Positions 21,122 through 30,117 of a DNA stretch of 64,000 nt are shown here, piece by piece (positions within the stretch are counted from its first letter, which is position 1; each line of letters opens with the position of its first letter). The position numbers were made by a program, and so were the translations under genes. The notes beneath the pieces were generated by a model. It did not search any database, was not told where the DNA came from, and was given only the letters and a program-made list of their open reading frames with translations. The stretch comes from Acetobacter peroxydans (GTDB lineage Bacteria > Pseudomonadota > Alphaproteobacteria > Acetobacterales > Acetobacteraceae): NCBI RefSeq assembly GCF_006539345.1, contig NZ_BJMV01000002.1, forward strand, positions 62,001 through 126,000, written 5' to 3'.

Positions 21122-21658
21122 ATGAAAAACCAAGCCATAAAATTTACAGACATCCATAATGGATTGAAAATACTAAGCATTTGCGCTTTTGTCTTTTTTC
21201 CGCTGTGGGCACATGCTCAGAGTACAAAACCAGAGCAAAAAGTTCTGGATTTTTATAAAAAATACATGACTGCCTGTGCTCAGCCATTTCTAGAACAACC
21301 AAACCTTGAGTTGGATGGTTTGTTCTGCAATATGGATATAAAGAGTTATGTCACACAAGAATTATATAAAAAAATAGTCCATGCTTATAAGGCTGGAGTT
21401 TACGGTGATTTGGCCGGAGATAGTGATTATTTCACACATACGCAGGATTTTAGTGTTCAATGGACTTCCGGCATGAAAGCCACAGAGATAGAGCAAAGCC
21501 GAAATAACTCAGTTGTTCGGCTTTTCATGCGCTTTCCGAAGGGGACTGGTGCGTCACGAGCCGTATGTGTCAGATTACAGCGTGACGGAAATGACTGGAA
21601 GATTTACCAAGTAGACCCATCTCTCGAGACTTACCTGCCTGATTGTAAGGGTAAATAA
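21122..21658 (+). CDS. Secreted orphan resembling DUF3828/NTF2-like proteins, AT-rich
   Basis: This protein of unknown function has 178 residues from the ATG at 21122. Residues 1-37 look like a Sec signal peptide (hydrophobic ILSICAFVFFPLWAHAQS). The mature part begins with KVLDFYKKYM and has YFTHTQDF-VQW spacing that resembles DUF3828 (NTF2-like) proteins, with four cysteines. Codon use is much more AT-rich than the neighbours, which suggests recent transfer. About 200 bp of AT-rich sequence without a gene precede it. Confidence 0.6.
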   Translation: MKNQAIKFTDIHNGLKILSICAFVFFPLWAHAQSTKPEQKVLDFYKKYMTACAQPFLEQPNLELDGLFCNMDIKSYVTQELYKKIVHAYKAGVYGDLAGDSDYFTHTQDFSVQWTSGMKATEIEQSRNNSVVRLFMRFPKGTGASRAVCVRLQRDGNDWKIYQVDPSLETYLPDCKGK

Positions 21659-21678
21659 GTAATTCGTTAAAGCGATGA

Positions 21679-21784
21679 AGGGGTTGAAGAGCCGTTGACA
21701 CGTGCTTCCGCTTCCTGAAGCCAGGCACAGTGGACGATGTGGGTGAAGTATCCGCCTGCGCATCGGAAAGAATGTTCAACCCCT
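21679..21784. repeat. 106-bp segment bounded by 10-bp inverted repeats
   Basis: AGGGGTTGAA at 21679-21688 and its exact reverse complement at 21775-21784 flank about 86 bp lying between the stop of the AT-rich orphan and the stop of the adenine deaminase gene. It contains no convincing gene. It may be a small mobile-element relic or the far edge of the island scar. No target duplication is obvious. Confidence 0.4.
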
Positions 21785-21790
21785 ACGCAT

Positions 21791-22798
21791 TTATGGCAGC
21801 ATTGACGCCAGTTTCTGGAGATGAGGGGTGATTTCTTGATCATCGAGAAAAGAACCCAGAAAACTGTTACGCGCCAATGTCACACAGGCTTCGCGAGACA
21901 GGTTGCGCGCCTTGGCGACCGCCCGATAATTGTCGCCTATATAGCCACCAAAATATGCAGGGTCGTCTGAGTTGATTGTGGCGCGCAGCCCACGTGCCAG
22001 CATACGGTCAATCGGGTGGTTATGCAGATCGTTCACGACCTGTAGTTTATGATTGGAAAGAGGGCATACCGTCAGCGTCATCGCTTCTCGGGCAAGGCGC
22101 GTTGTCAGTTCGGTATCTTCCAGCGCCCTGTTGCCGTGGTCAAGTCGATCAATATGCAGGAGGTCCAACGCCTGATGAACGTATTCTGGCGGCCCCTCTT
22201 CACCCGCGTGGGCCACGCGTTTTAGCCTGGCCTTTCCTGCCGCGGCAAAAACACGAGCAAACTTGGACGGCGGGTACCCGACTTCGGATGAATCAAGCCC
22301 GACCCCTACGATACGGTCGAACCATGGTTCGGCCATCCGGAACGTCTGGAATGCCGCGTCTTCATCAAGATGGCGAAGGAAGCACAGAATAAGCTTTGAA
22401 GTGATACGGTGTTTTTCTCTAGCCTCTTTCATCCCAGCGAGCAGGCCATTGATCACCACGTCAAACGGAATGCCGCGATCTGTGTGCGTTTGCGGGTCGA
22501 AAAATATTTCGGCGTGCACTACGTTATCTGCGGCAGCGCGGTCAAAATAGGCAACGGCGAGATCCCGAAAGTCTTCTTCTTCAACCAGAACATTGGCAGC
22601 CATGTAATAAATGTTCAGGAAATCCTGAAGGTTCGTAAAATTATAGGCAGCATGGACTTCTTCCACAGACCGAAAGGGGATGTCGATCTTGTTCCTACGT
22701 GCAAGGGCGAACATCATCTGGGGTTCAAGGGTGCCTTCAATGTGCAGATGCAGTTCGGCTTTGGGTAAATCTGTAATGAGTTTGGCGATATCAGGCAT
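21791..22798 (-). CDS. Adenine deaminase (adenosine-deaminase-like family)
   Basis: This metal-dependent amidohydrolase is predicted to convert adenine to hypoxanthine for purine salvage. The 335-residue protein has HLH at 17-19 for zinc binding, HAGEEG at 197-202 and the Asp pair in NSDDPAYFGGY at 276-286. The last motif, with SDDPAYFGG, is characteristic of the ADA-like adenine deaminases (fungal Aah1 and Pseudomonas type) rather than true adenosine deaminases. The purine permease upstream on the same strand fits. Adenosine as substrate remains possible. Confidence 0.85.
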   Translation of the reverse strand: MPDIAKLITDLPKAELHLHIEGTLEPQMMFALARRNKIDIPFRSVEEVHAAYNFTNLQDFLNIYYMAANVLVEEEDFRDLAVAYFDRAAADNVVHAEIFFDPQTHTDRGIPFDVVINGLLAGMKEAREKHRITSKLILCFLRHLDEDAAFQTFRMAEPWFDRIVGVGLDSSEVGYPPSKFARVFAAAGKARLKRVAHAGEEGPPEYVHQALDLLHIDRLDHGNRALEDTELTTRLAREAMTLTVCPLSNHKLQVVNDLHNHPIDRMLARGLRATINSDDPAYFGGYIGDNYRAVAKARNLSREACVTLARNSFLGSFLDDQEITPHLQKLASMLP

Positions 22799-22969
22799 TT
22801 CGGCTTCCGTTTGCTGAGATGGTTTTGGGGACGAATACGGTGCGTCCGGCTAGGGCTGGGCTGTTGGTCTGACGGTATTATCGGTCTGTTCGGTTGGCTG
22901 GCGCTGCAGGACGTGACCGGAAAAAGTAACGGTTCTGAATATGTCAGCGGCACGTTGGTCGAACGCGCG

Positions 22970-23003
22970 ATATTGCCCGGATATACACACTACAGGGCAA
23001 TAT
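22970..23003. repeat. Perfect 9-bp hairpin between permease and adenine deaminase genes
   Basis: ATATTGCCC at 22970-22978 is matched exactly by GGGCAATAT at 22995-23003, with a 16-nt loop. It lies just after the permease stop. There is no T run on the minus strand, so it may be a processing or stability stem or a protein site rather than a standard terminator. Confidence 0.5.
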
Positions 23004-23025
23004 CTGATTCAGGCGCGCCGCGAGA

Positions 23026-24378
23026 TCAGTTAACGGTATATGTTACCAATATCAGGTAGATGACCAGTAACACATTGGTCAGGAGGAAGACCGGGGTTAG
23101 CCGCTTCCAGTTTCTTGTTACAGCCGCCATGATCGTATAGGCAAAACAGCCCGCGCAGATCCCGATCATGAGATTGGCTGTTGTGACCGTCAGCAAAACA
23201 ATCATCCCGGCTGAAATTGTCTCCAAAGGATTGGAAACATCGAGTTCTGTCAGTCCCTCCATCATTAGGATGCCGACCATGACGAGCGCCGGTGTGGTGG
23301 CTTGAGGCGGTATGCAGGCAATCAGGGGCCATAAAAAAGCACTCAGCCCGAACAGTATTGCAACCGTCAGCGTTGTAAGGCCTGTGCGCCCGCCGGCTTC
23401 CACGCCCGTTGCTGACTCAACGTAAGCCCCGACCGTCGGGCTTCCCAGGCATGCCCCCATGATGGATGCCAGGCCATCGGCCAGATAGGCGCGGCGCGAA
23501 TTGAGGAAATGACCCTGAGCATCCATCAAGCCTGCTCGCCGTGTTACGGCAATCATGGTGGCGGTGGCGGAGAAAAAGTCAGACAGGAAAAAATAGAGGG
23601 TTAACGGGATCACCAGAAAGAAATTATGGATGAATTCTGTTGTGTCAAAAGCAAAAAAATAGGCCTTCGGTACGTGTGGCAAGGCCACCATCTGCGAAGG
23701 TAAAACAGTCATGAAATGGCCGGGGGAAGTCTGAATAAACAAGCCTGCCACCGTTACCGCCAGTATGGACAGCAGCATTGCCCCGCGCACTCGTGCTGCC
23801 ACAAGAGCGGCAATGAACAAGAGCGAGAGAAAAACCACCATAACGCTGGGAGAGCGAAGGTCCGCAAAAGCAACGTTGCCGCCAGCATCATTGACGATTA
23901 GCCCGCCGCCTTTAAGGCCGAGGTATGCAATAAACAGACCAATACCAGCCTGAAGCCCAATGCGGATGGATACAGGAAAACCGCTTACAATATGTTGCCG
24001 CACGTTACTGAGCGACAGGCATGTAAACAGGATGCCCCCCACCAGAACCATGGTCAGGGCCGTGCTGTAGGACAGGCCCATTCTTACCACGACCACCTGT
24101 GCAAAAACCACATTCGATCCCATGACCGGGGCAAGGGCTATGGGCAGGCGGGCAAAAAGCGCCATCAGCAGGGAGCCGCACATGGCCGCCATTACCGTAA
24201 CGGTTATCATATCCGCCCGGTCCGCCCCCGTTGCGGCCAGAATGGCCGGGTTAACCGCGATGATGTACGCCATAGCGCCGAATGTTGTCAGCCCGGCCAG
24301 TACTTCTGTCCCCACGGTTGACTGATGATCCGCCACATTAAACCGGAAGAGCTTTTGCAACGGTAAGGCACTTTTCAT
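23026..24378 (-). CDS. NCS2-family purine permease (AzgA-like)
   Basis: This inner-membrane transporter is predicted to take up adenine, guanine or hypoxanthine by proton symport. The ATG at 24378 gives 450 residues; an in-frame GTG at 24390 would add four. About 12-14 hydrophobic segments are seen, with the family features TFGAMAYIIAVNPAIL near the N terminus, ALAPVMGSNVVFAQ, SATGVEAGGRTGLT and LTVTTANLMIGI. It is upstream of the adenine deaminase gene with a 227-nt gap, so import and deamination of adenine are probably linked. Confidence 0.88.
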   Translation of the reverse strand: MKSALPLQKLFRFNVADHQSTVGTEVLAGLTTFGAMAYIIAVNPAILAATGADRADMITVTVMAAMCGSLLMALFARLPIALAPVMGSNVVFAQVVVVRMGLSYSTALTMVLVGGILFTCLSLSNVRQHIVSGFPVSIRIGLQAGIGLFIAYLGLKGGGLIVNDAGGNVAFADLRSPSVMVVFLSLLFIAALVAARVRGAMLLSILAVTVAGLFIQTSPGHFMTVLPSQMVALPHVPKAYFFAFDTTEFIHNFFLVIPLTLYFFLSDFFSATATMIAVTRRAGLMDAQGHFLNSRRAYLADGLASIMGACLGSPTVGAYVESATGVEAGGRTGLTTLTVAILFGLSAFLWPLIACIPPQATTPALVMVGILMMEGLTELDVSNPLETISAGMIVLLTVTTANLMIGICAGCFAYTIMAAVTRNWKRLTPVFLLTNVLLVIYLILVTYTVN

Positions 24379-24588
24379 GGGCAACGGCACTCCGACACTT
24401 TAAAGGTGGTCCCGTCCGGTCGGACAGTTTTTCTGGATCGAATAAGCTATACCCGGTTTATGTTACGTTGCCAGTATGATGGTGCTTTTAATTGGTCAGC
24501 AACCATCACCCAAAGGCAGGCACTGGTGCCGACTGGCGGAGGATAATCCTGCCTCGCCTTTACTCTTATTGAGCAAGGAGTTTGCCTT

Positions 24589-25977
24589 ATGTCGCCCTTT
24601 AGGAGGTGTGTGACAGGTCCGGCTGGACGAGGGGCGGAGAGCCCGGATAGTCCGGTCGATGGCTTCAGGCGGGCTTTCGTTATCGGAGCCGCCACGATGG
24701 CTGCCGGTTTGAGTAAAGCAGGTCCAGTCCTGGCGCGTGGGCGTGGCGCGGGGATACAGGATGCGGATCAATCATGCCGTATAAGCGCCGATCGGCTTAA
24801 CGCGCTGGTGGCGAAGGCTTATCCGCTCTTTAACACCCCGGCTATCCTGCCTCCGTTTGACGTGCAGCAGCACGGCGCGCGCTTTGATGTCGATCTTCAT
24901 CGCATAGTTACGCAGACAGTGGTTCCTGAAACCGGCGAGGAGCTGAGCATTAGCGGCCTTCTTGCTCTGCCTGTTGGGGTGAGGGGGGAGCTTCCCCTGC
25001 TTTCGTGGCAGCACGGCACCATTTTGTCCTTTGATCAGGTGCCTTCGAACCTGACGCTCCTTGCCGATCCGTCCTATGCACTGACAGATGCGGCAGACTC
25101 ACTGGAAACGCTGTTCAATATTCAGCGTTTCGCGGGGCAGGGCTACGCTATGGTCGCGGCAGATTATGTCGGCAAAGGGCCATTCCGCGGAGGCCACAGT
25201 GAAGGCTACGCGGTAAAAGATGCCAGCGTACGCACCTGTCTGGATATTCTTGCCGCTGGACAGGCCGTCATGCGCAAGATGGGTTTAAGCGGGTCAAAGC
25301 TATTCCTGCACGGTTGGTCGCAGGGCGCGCTCAACACGCAATGGCTGCATCAGGCGCTGCGTAAGCAGTCCCGTCCTATTGCGGCAACAGCGGTTGCAAG
25401 TCCTTTTAACGACCTGAATGAAGCCTGGCGCTACTGGGCTGGAGTGCAGACATTTCCGCTGCCCCAAGGTGCGACCACTTACCCACCGCTGCCGAGTTGG
25501 ATATCGCTATGCATGGTTATCGCGCTGGGAAGTTATGAATTCTACTATGGCCTGAACGGGCTGATGAAGACCGCAATCCGGCCCGAATATCAGGATTTCG
25601 CGCAGCAGTTCTGGAAGAACTATAAACTGTCCTCCGACCAGACGGCTGCTTTTCCGACCGGTTCAGAATTGCTGGTTCCGGGCTTTTTTGAGCGTTTTAC
25701 CGCTCGCCAGAACAGTGCCTTCCTTCGGCATCTCGCCGCCAACCGCGCCACCTATTGGGCCTATGATTCCCCCATCCGTTTTGATTACGGGCTTGCAGAT
25801 GAAGCGCTTCACCCAGCCATGGTATTTCCTGCTTTGTCTGCGGGCGGAGCGCTGGTTACGGGAGTTCCGATCGCAGGCGGAAGCCATCGCGGCACCTTCA
25901 TTGCGGGCCTCTATGGGAACACGTCGACGCTTGGTGTTTCCGGCAATATTCTGGACTGGTTTAACAGACTCCGTTGA
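24589..25977 (+). CDS. Exported alpha/beta hydrolase (secretory-lipase-like)
   Basis: This is a 462-residue serine hydrolase. The N terminus has a twin-arginine-like signal (Arg27-Arg28 in GFRRAFVIGAATMAAG), so export by the Tat route is likely. The fold shows an HG oxyanion turn at about 142, DYVGKG, and the nucleophile elbow GWSQG at 242-246 (Ser244); a late GGSHRG carries the probable His. Layout resembles secretory lipases (LIP family). AAGGAG lies about 10 nt before the ATG. The substrate is unknown. It is divergent from the purine permease. Confidence 0.75.
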   Translation: MSPFRRCVTGPAGRGAESPDSPVDGFRRAFVIGAATMAAGLSKAGPVLARGRGAGIQDADQSCRISADRLNALVAKAYPLFNTPAILPPFDVQQHGARFDVDLHRIVTQTVVPETGEELSISGLLALPVGVRGELPLLSWQHGTILSFDQVPSNLTLLADPSYALTDAADSLETLFNIQRFAGQGYAMVAADYVGKGPFRGGHSEGYAVKDASVRTCLDILAAGQAVMRKMGLSGSKLFLHGWSQGALNTQWLHQALRKQSRPIAATAVASPFNDLNEAWRYWAGVQTFPLPQGATTYPPLPSWISLCMVIALGSYEFYYGLNGLMKTAIRPEYQDFAQQFWKNYKLSSDQTAAFPTGSELLVPGFFERFTARQNSAFLRHLAANRATYWAYDSPIRFDYGLADEALHPAMVFPALSAGGALVTGVPIAGGSHRGTFIAGLYGNTSTLGVSGNILDWFNRLR

Positions 25978-26237
25978 ATGCCATGAATGTGATCAAGCCC
26001 CAGGTTCAGGAGCTGGCGGTATGTTGCAACCCGCCAGGGTAGAGATCTGGCGGTTTTTGCTTCAGTGCGCCGTCTTGGCGCTACCGTTACGGTTTGGTGT
26101 GAATGACCGTTGTTGTGGCCGAGTGATCTGTGACAACATCACCCAGTCCTGCTTGCGCTATCGGTATGCGAGAGGGCGCGGGCCCGCCGGAATCCAACGG
26201 TGCGCCCATTTGGCGCGACTGTGAAAGGGTAGCAGGC

Positions 26238-27305
26238 ATGAAGTTCGGAATGCGTTCGCTCATGATGGCGTGCGTCGCCATGAGTATGCCGTTTGGTCTG
26301 CAGTATGCCGGGGTGGCGGATGCCTGCACGCGCTTCGTCTATCATGGCGCCCATGACGAGGTGATTACCGCCCGCTCCATGGACTGGAAAACCGATGTCG
26401 GTACCAATCTCTGGGTTTTTCCTCGCGGCATGAAGCGCTCGGGGGCGGCTGGGCCACGTTCGGTCGAGTGGGTTTCCAGATACGGCAGCGTGATTGCTTC
26501 GGGTTATGATGTGTCCACTACCGACGGTATGAACGAGGCTGGACTTGTCGCCAATGTGCTCTGGTTGGCTGAATCCTCTTACCCACAGTACGATGGCAAG
26601 ACGCCGGGCCTGTCGCTCGCGGCGTGGGCGCAGTATGTGCTCGATAACTTCGCTACGGTCAGCGAGGCGGTCAAGGCACTGGAAAAGGCACCGTTTACCG
26701 TAGTCGCGGTCAAGGTTCCCGGTGAAAACCGTTTAGCAGCTTTACACCTTTCACTTTCTGATGCGTCCGGTGACAGCGCGATTATAGAATATATCGACGG
26801 TAAGCAGGTTATTCATCATAGCCCCGCCTATCAGGTCATGACCAACTCCCCGACTTTCGACAAGCAACTGGCGCTGTACGAATACTGGAGCCAGATTGGC
26901 GGCACGGTCATGCTGCCGGGTACGAACCGGGCGGCGGATCGCTTCGCACGGGCTGCGTTTTACGTGAATGCCATTCCGAAAAGCGAATCCCCCATGGAGG
27001 CGCTTGCCAGCGTTTTCAGTGTGATCCGAAACGTGTCGGTACCATATGGCATCAGCACGCCGGACGAGCCCAACATCTCCTCGACGCGCTGGCGCACGGT
27101 CGCGGATCAGAAGCGTATGCTTTATTTCTTTGAATCCGCGCTGACTCCCAATGTTTTCTGGGTGGATATGAAAGCTCTGGATTTTTCTGAAAAAACCGGT
27201 CGTGTCAGGAAACTGGAGCTTGGCCCGAACCAGAGCCACATCTATGCGGGTATGGCTAATGCCCAGTTCAGGGATGCCGCGCCATTTGCTTTTCTTGGGC
27301 AATGA
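26238..27305 (+). CDS. Exported Ntn hydrolase of the choloylglycine hydrolase / penicillin V acylase family
   Basis: This linear-amide C-N hydrolase has 355 residues from the ATG at 26238. Residues 1-29 form a signal peptide ending VADA, so cleavage exposes Cys30 of ACTRFVYHG, which is the expected N-terminal nucleophile. ITARSMDWKTDVGTNLWVFPRG and NEAGLVANVLWL are typical of the family. Members split conjugated bile acids, penicillin V or N-acyl homoserine lactones. In this organism the last or another amide is more plausible than bile salts, but that is inference. About 260 bp without a gene separate it from the lipase. Confidence 0.87.
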   Translation: MKFGMRSLMMACVAMSMPFGLQYAGVADACTRFVYHGAHDEVITARSMDWKTDVGTNLWVFPRGMKRSGAAGPRSVEWVSRYGSVIASGYDVSTTDGMNEAGLVANVLWLAESSYPQYDGKTPGLSLAAWAQYVLDNFATVSEAVKALEKAPFTVVAVKVPGENRLAALHLSLSDASGDSAIIEYIDGKQVIHHSPAYQVMTNSPTFDKQLALYEYWSQIGGTVMLPGTNRAADRFARAAFYVNAIPKSESPMEALASVFSVIRNVSVPYGISTPDEPNISSTRWRTVADQKRMLYFFESALTPNVFWVDMKALDFSEKTGRVRKLELGPNQSHIYAGMANAQFRDAAPFAFLGQ

Positions 27306-27437
27306 AGTGTTCGGGCATATCTGCAATTCTTGAAAAAACGGTCCGGGACAGATCGTTATGGGATATTTTATTAATCAATATAGGGAACAGTCGGTCAGTT
27401 TTAGCGGCTTTTTAATAAGAGAAAAGAACGGTTAATC

Positions 27438-29099
27438 ATGATTTCAGATGCCAGAACGTTGCCTGATGGGACGGTAATCCAGGCCGATTTCTGCATAGTT
27501 GGCGCGGGCGCGGCGGGGATCAGTCTAGCTCTGGGGCTGTCACGGTCTGGCTATAGAATTGTGCTGCTGGAGGCCGGTGGAGAAAAGGAAGAAGCGGAGG
27601 CACAGGCCCTTTATGAAGGGCGTGTGGTCAATCCGGCTCTGCATAGCCCGGCAGACAGTTACCGGCAGAGGCGCTTTGGCGGCACCACCACTATCTGGGG
27701 CGGGCGGTGCGTTCCGTTTGATCCGCTGGACTTTGAAGCAAGGCCCTACGTGCCCCATAGTGGCTGGCCAATAGGGTATGAGGAGATTGCCCGCTATTAC
27801 CCGCAGGCCAACCGCCTGTGCGAGGCGGGTGTTTTTGATTACCATAGCGAGACGGCCTTCACCCGGCCTCTCAAGCCGATGATCCCCGGATTTGATCAGC
27901 GCCATTTTACAACGGATACACTGGAGCGCTTCAGTTGCCCGACTGATTTTCATGTCCGCTATCATGAAAAACTGTCCGCACCTAACATCCAGATCCTGCT
28001 CCATGCCAATCTGACCCGCATTGCGCTCTCAGCGGACGGCAACCGCGTGACGGAGGTGGAGGCCAGAACCCTGTCTGGCAACAGCCTTTCCGTTAAGGCC
28101 ACCTGTTTTGTGCTGTGTGCGGGCGGGCTGGAAACGGTGCGGCTGCTGCTTGCCAACCGGGATGTGCATGGGCAGGGTATCGGCAATCTGCATGATGTCG
28201 TCGGGCGCTATTACATGTGCCACATCGCCGGCACGATGGGCGGACTTCGCTTTTCCATTCCACCGGAATCCATCTGGAATGGCTACGATATTTCTGACGA
28301 AGGGATATATTGCCGCAGGCGGCTGGCGCTCAGGCCGGAGGTGCAGAGGCACGAGCATGTTGGCAGTTTCGTCGCCCGGTTGCATCATCCGCGTATTACA
28401 GACCCCAGCCATGGCAATGGTATTCTTTCAGCGCTTTATTGTGCAAAACCGTTTATTTCCTACGAATATGCCAAAAGACTGTTTGAAGACGAGCCACTGA
28501 GCTGGCAGGACTGGTACCGACACCTGAAAAACGTTGCGCTGGGTGTTCCCGATATCATGGGTTTTGCCTGGCACATGCTGCGAGACAGAAAACTGGCTGC
28601 GCGCAAATTTCCGTCCGTTATCATCAAGTCACGGGCGGGTCTTTATAGTCTGGATTTCCATGCTGAACAAATGCCTGATCCGATGAGCCGGGTAGGGCTT
28701 ACGCATGAAAAAGACCGACTTGGGATGCAGAAAATAGAGATAGACTGGCGCTATATGAGCCAGGACGTGCATACGGTCAAACGCTCTCTGGCGTTGCTCA
28801 AACAGGATATTGCGGAGTCCGGCGTAGGCTCTTTCGATTACGACCCTCAGAGTGTGGAAAAAGAGATGATCCGCTACGGGGCTTATGGCGGGCATCATAT
28901 CGGCACGGTGCGCATGGGCACGTCGCCGCGCACGAGTGTCACCAATTCCGACTGCCGCGTGCATGGGGTGGCCAATCTGTATCTGGCTGGTTCAGGCGTC
29001 TTCCCGACATCCAGCCAGGCCAATCCCACGCTGACTATTGTGGCGCTGTCGCTGCGCCTTGCTGATCATTTGCAGTCACTCGATTTTTCAGGAACCTAG
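27438..29099 (+). CDS. GMC-family FAD-dependent oxidoreductase
   Basis: This 553-residue flavoprotein oxidises an alcohol or sugar. The FAD-binding GAGAAG is at 22-27, with the acidic end LLEAGGE. A GGTTTIWGGR loop lies in the FAD domain and the C-terminal substrate region has GGHHIGTVRMG and NLYLAGSGVFPTSSQANPT, the usual GMC catalytic end. No signal peptide is seen. The next gene starts 4 nt after the stop, so the two form an operon. The context of sugar-nucleotide and glycosyltransferase genes suggests a role in making a modified sugar for a surface polymer. Confidence 0.87.
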   Translation: MISDARTLPDGTVIQADFCIVGAGAAGISLALGLSRSGYRIVLLEAGGEKEEAEAQALYEGRVVNPALHSPADSYRQRRFGGTTTIWGGRCVPFDPLDFEARPYVPHSGWPIGYEEIARYYPQANRLCEAGVFDYHSETAFTRPLKPMIPGFDQRHFTTDTLERFSCPTDFHVRYHEKLSAPNIQILLHANLTRIALSADGNRVTEVEARTLSGNSLSVKATCFVLCAGGLETVRLLLANRDVHGQGIGNLHDVVGRYYMCHIAGTMGGLRFSIPPESIWNGYDISDEGIYCRRRLALRPEVQRHEHVGSFVARLHHPRITDPSHGNGILSALYCAKPFISYEYAKRLFEDEPLSWQDWYRHLKNVALGVPDIMGFAWHMLRDRKLAARKFPSVIIKSRAGLYSLDFHAEQMPDPMSRVGLTHEKDRLGMQKIEIDWRYMSQDVHTVKRSLALLKQDIAESGVGSFDYDPQSVEKEMIRYGAYGGHHIGTVRMGTSPRTSVTNSDCRVHGVANLYLAGSGVFPTSSQANPTLTIVALSLRLADHLQSLDFSGT

Positions 29100-29103
29100 A
29101 GAG

Positions 29104-30057
29104 ATGAAGCATACTGTTCTTGTTCTGGGGGCGGGTGGCTATGTTGGCAGAAAGCTGATGAGCGCCCTTGCCCGATGTGAGGATATGCAGCCAACAGCAG
29201 GCCTGCATCGGTCGTCTGCCGTAACAGACTACGCCAGTGTCTGTTTTGACGCGACTGATCAGGCGGAACTGGAAAAACATATTTCTGGATTTGACGTTGT
29301 TGTAAACTGCGTTGGGTCTGACCCGACGGTTATGCTGCATTCCACATATGCCTTGTTGCGTGCGGCGCAGGCAAGCACGCCGCTGATCGTGCATTTCAGT
29401 TCCATGGCTGTTTATGGCAGCAGTTGTGGTCTTGTGGATGAAAAAGCCCCGTTGCGCGGTGATACCGGGGCCTACGCGAATGCCAAGGTAGAGACAGAAC
29501 GCTTCATGGCATCTTATGCACGGCGTGTCGTTCTGCGGCCCGGCTGTATTTACGGACCGGGCAGCCCCGCGTGGTCGAGCCGGATCGCGCGGCTGCTTCA
29601 GGCGCGGCGGTTAGGGGATCTTGGCGCCGCAGGGGACGGCATTGCCAATCTGGTGCATGTGGATGACGTGGCGGCCGCCGTTATTGCGGCTATCCGGCAG
29701 CCTCAGTGCGAGGGGGAGGTTTTTAATCTGGCGATGAAAAACCCGCCCACATGGAACGATTATTTTATCTGTTTCGCCAAAGCGCTGGGGGCTGTGCCTG
29801 TACGCCGTATTGGCGAGAGGACGCTGAAGGCGGAGAGCAGGATCGTGGCGCCTTTTCTGAAAGTGTGCGAAATCATCGGCAGAAAATTACCGTTTTCTTT
29901 TGATCTTCCGCCGTTTTTCTCTTCGGCGCTGCTCTCGTTATTCAGGCAGGATATTACCCTTGTTTCTGACAAGGCGGAGCGTGCACTGGGGTTACAGTGG
30001 CGAAACCTTGAGGAAAGTCTGCGTGAGGTCGCAGCGTTTGAAGGCAGACCAGGATAG
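29104..30057 (+). CDS. NAD-dependent epimerase/dehydratase family protein
   Basis: This 317-residue extended SDR starts 4 nt after the GMC oxidoreductase. The dinucleotide motif GAGGYVG is at 9-15, and YANAK supplies the Tyr-Lys pair of the SDR active site. A C-terminal hydrophobic stretch (about 265-285) could touch the membrane. It is probably a nucleotide-sugar or lipid-linked-sugar epimerase or reductase acting with the GMC enzyme; the exact reaction is not readable. Confidence 0.82.
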   Translation: MKHTVLVLGAGGYVGRKLMSALARCEDMQPTAGLHRSSAVTDYASVCFDATDQAELEKHISGFDVVVNCVGSDPTVMLHSTYALLRAAQASTPLIVHFSSMAVYGSSCGLVDEKAPLRGDTGAYANAKVETERFMASYARRVVLRPGCIYGPGSPAWSSRIARLLQARRLGDLGAAGDGIANLVHVDDVAAAVIAAIRQPQCEGEVFNLAMKNPPTWNDYFICFAKALGAVPVRRIGERTLKAESRIVAPFLKVCEIIGRKLPFSFDLPPFFSSALLSLFRQDITLVSDKAERALGLQWRNLEESLREVAAFEGRPG

Positions 30058-30117
30058 TTTCGCGTCTTGACGCGTTCATGCTTCCCCGCCGTTGGTCGCG
30101 CTCCTCGTATTCAGAAT

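Noticed and set aside
24589-25977. Lipase and amidase genes as a biosynthetic or defence pair
   Set aside because: They are separated by 260 bp, have unrelated folds and show no shared control element; I treat them as independent exported enzymes.
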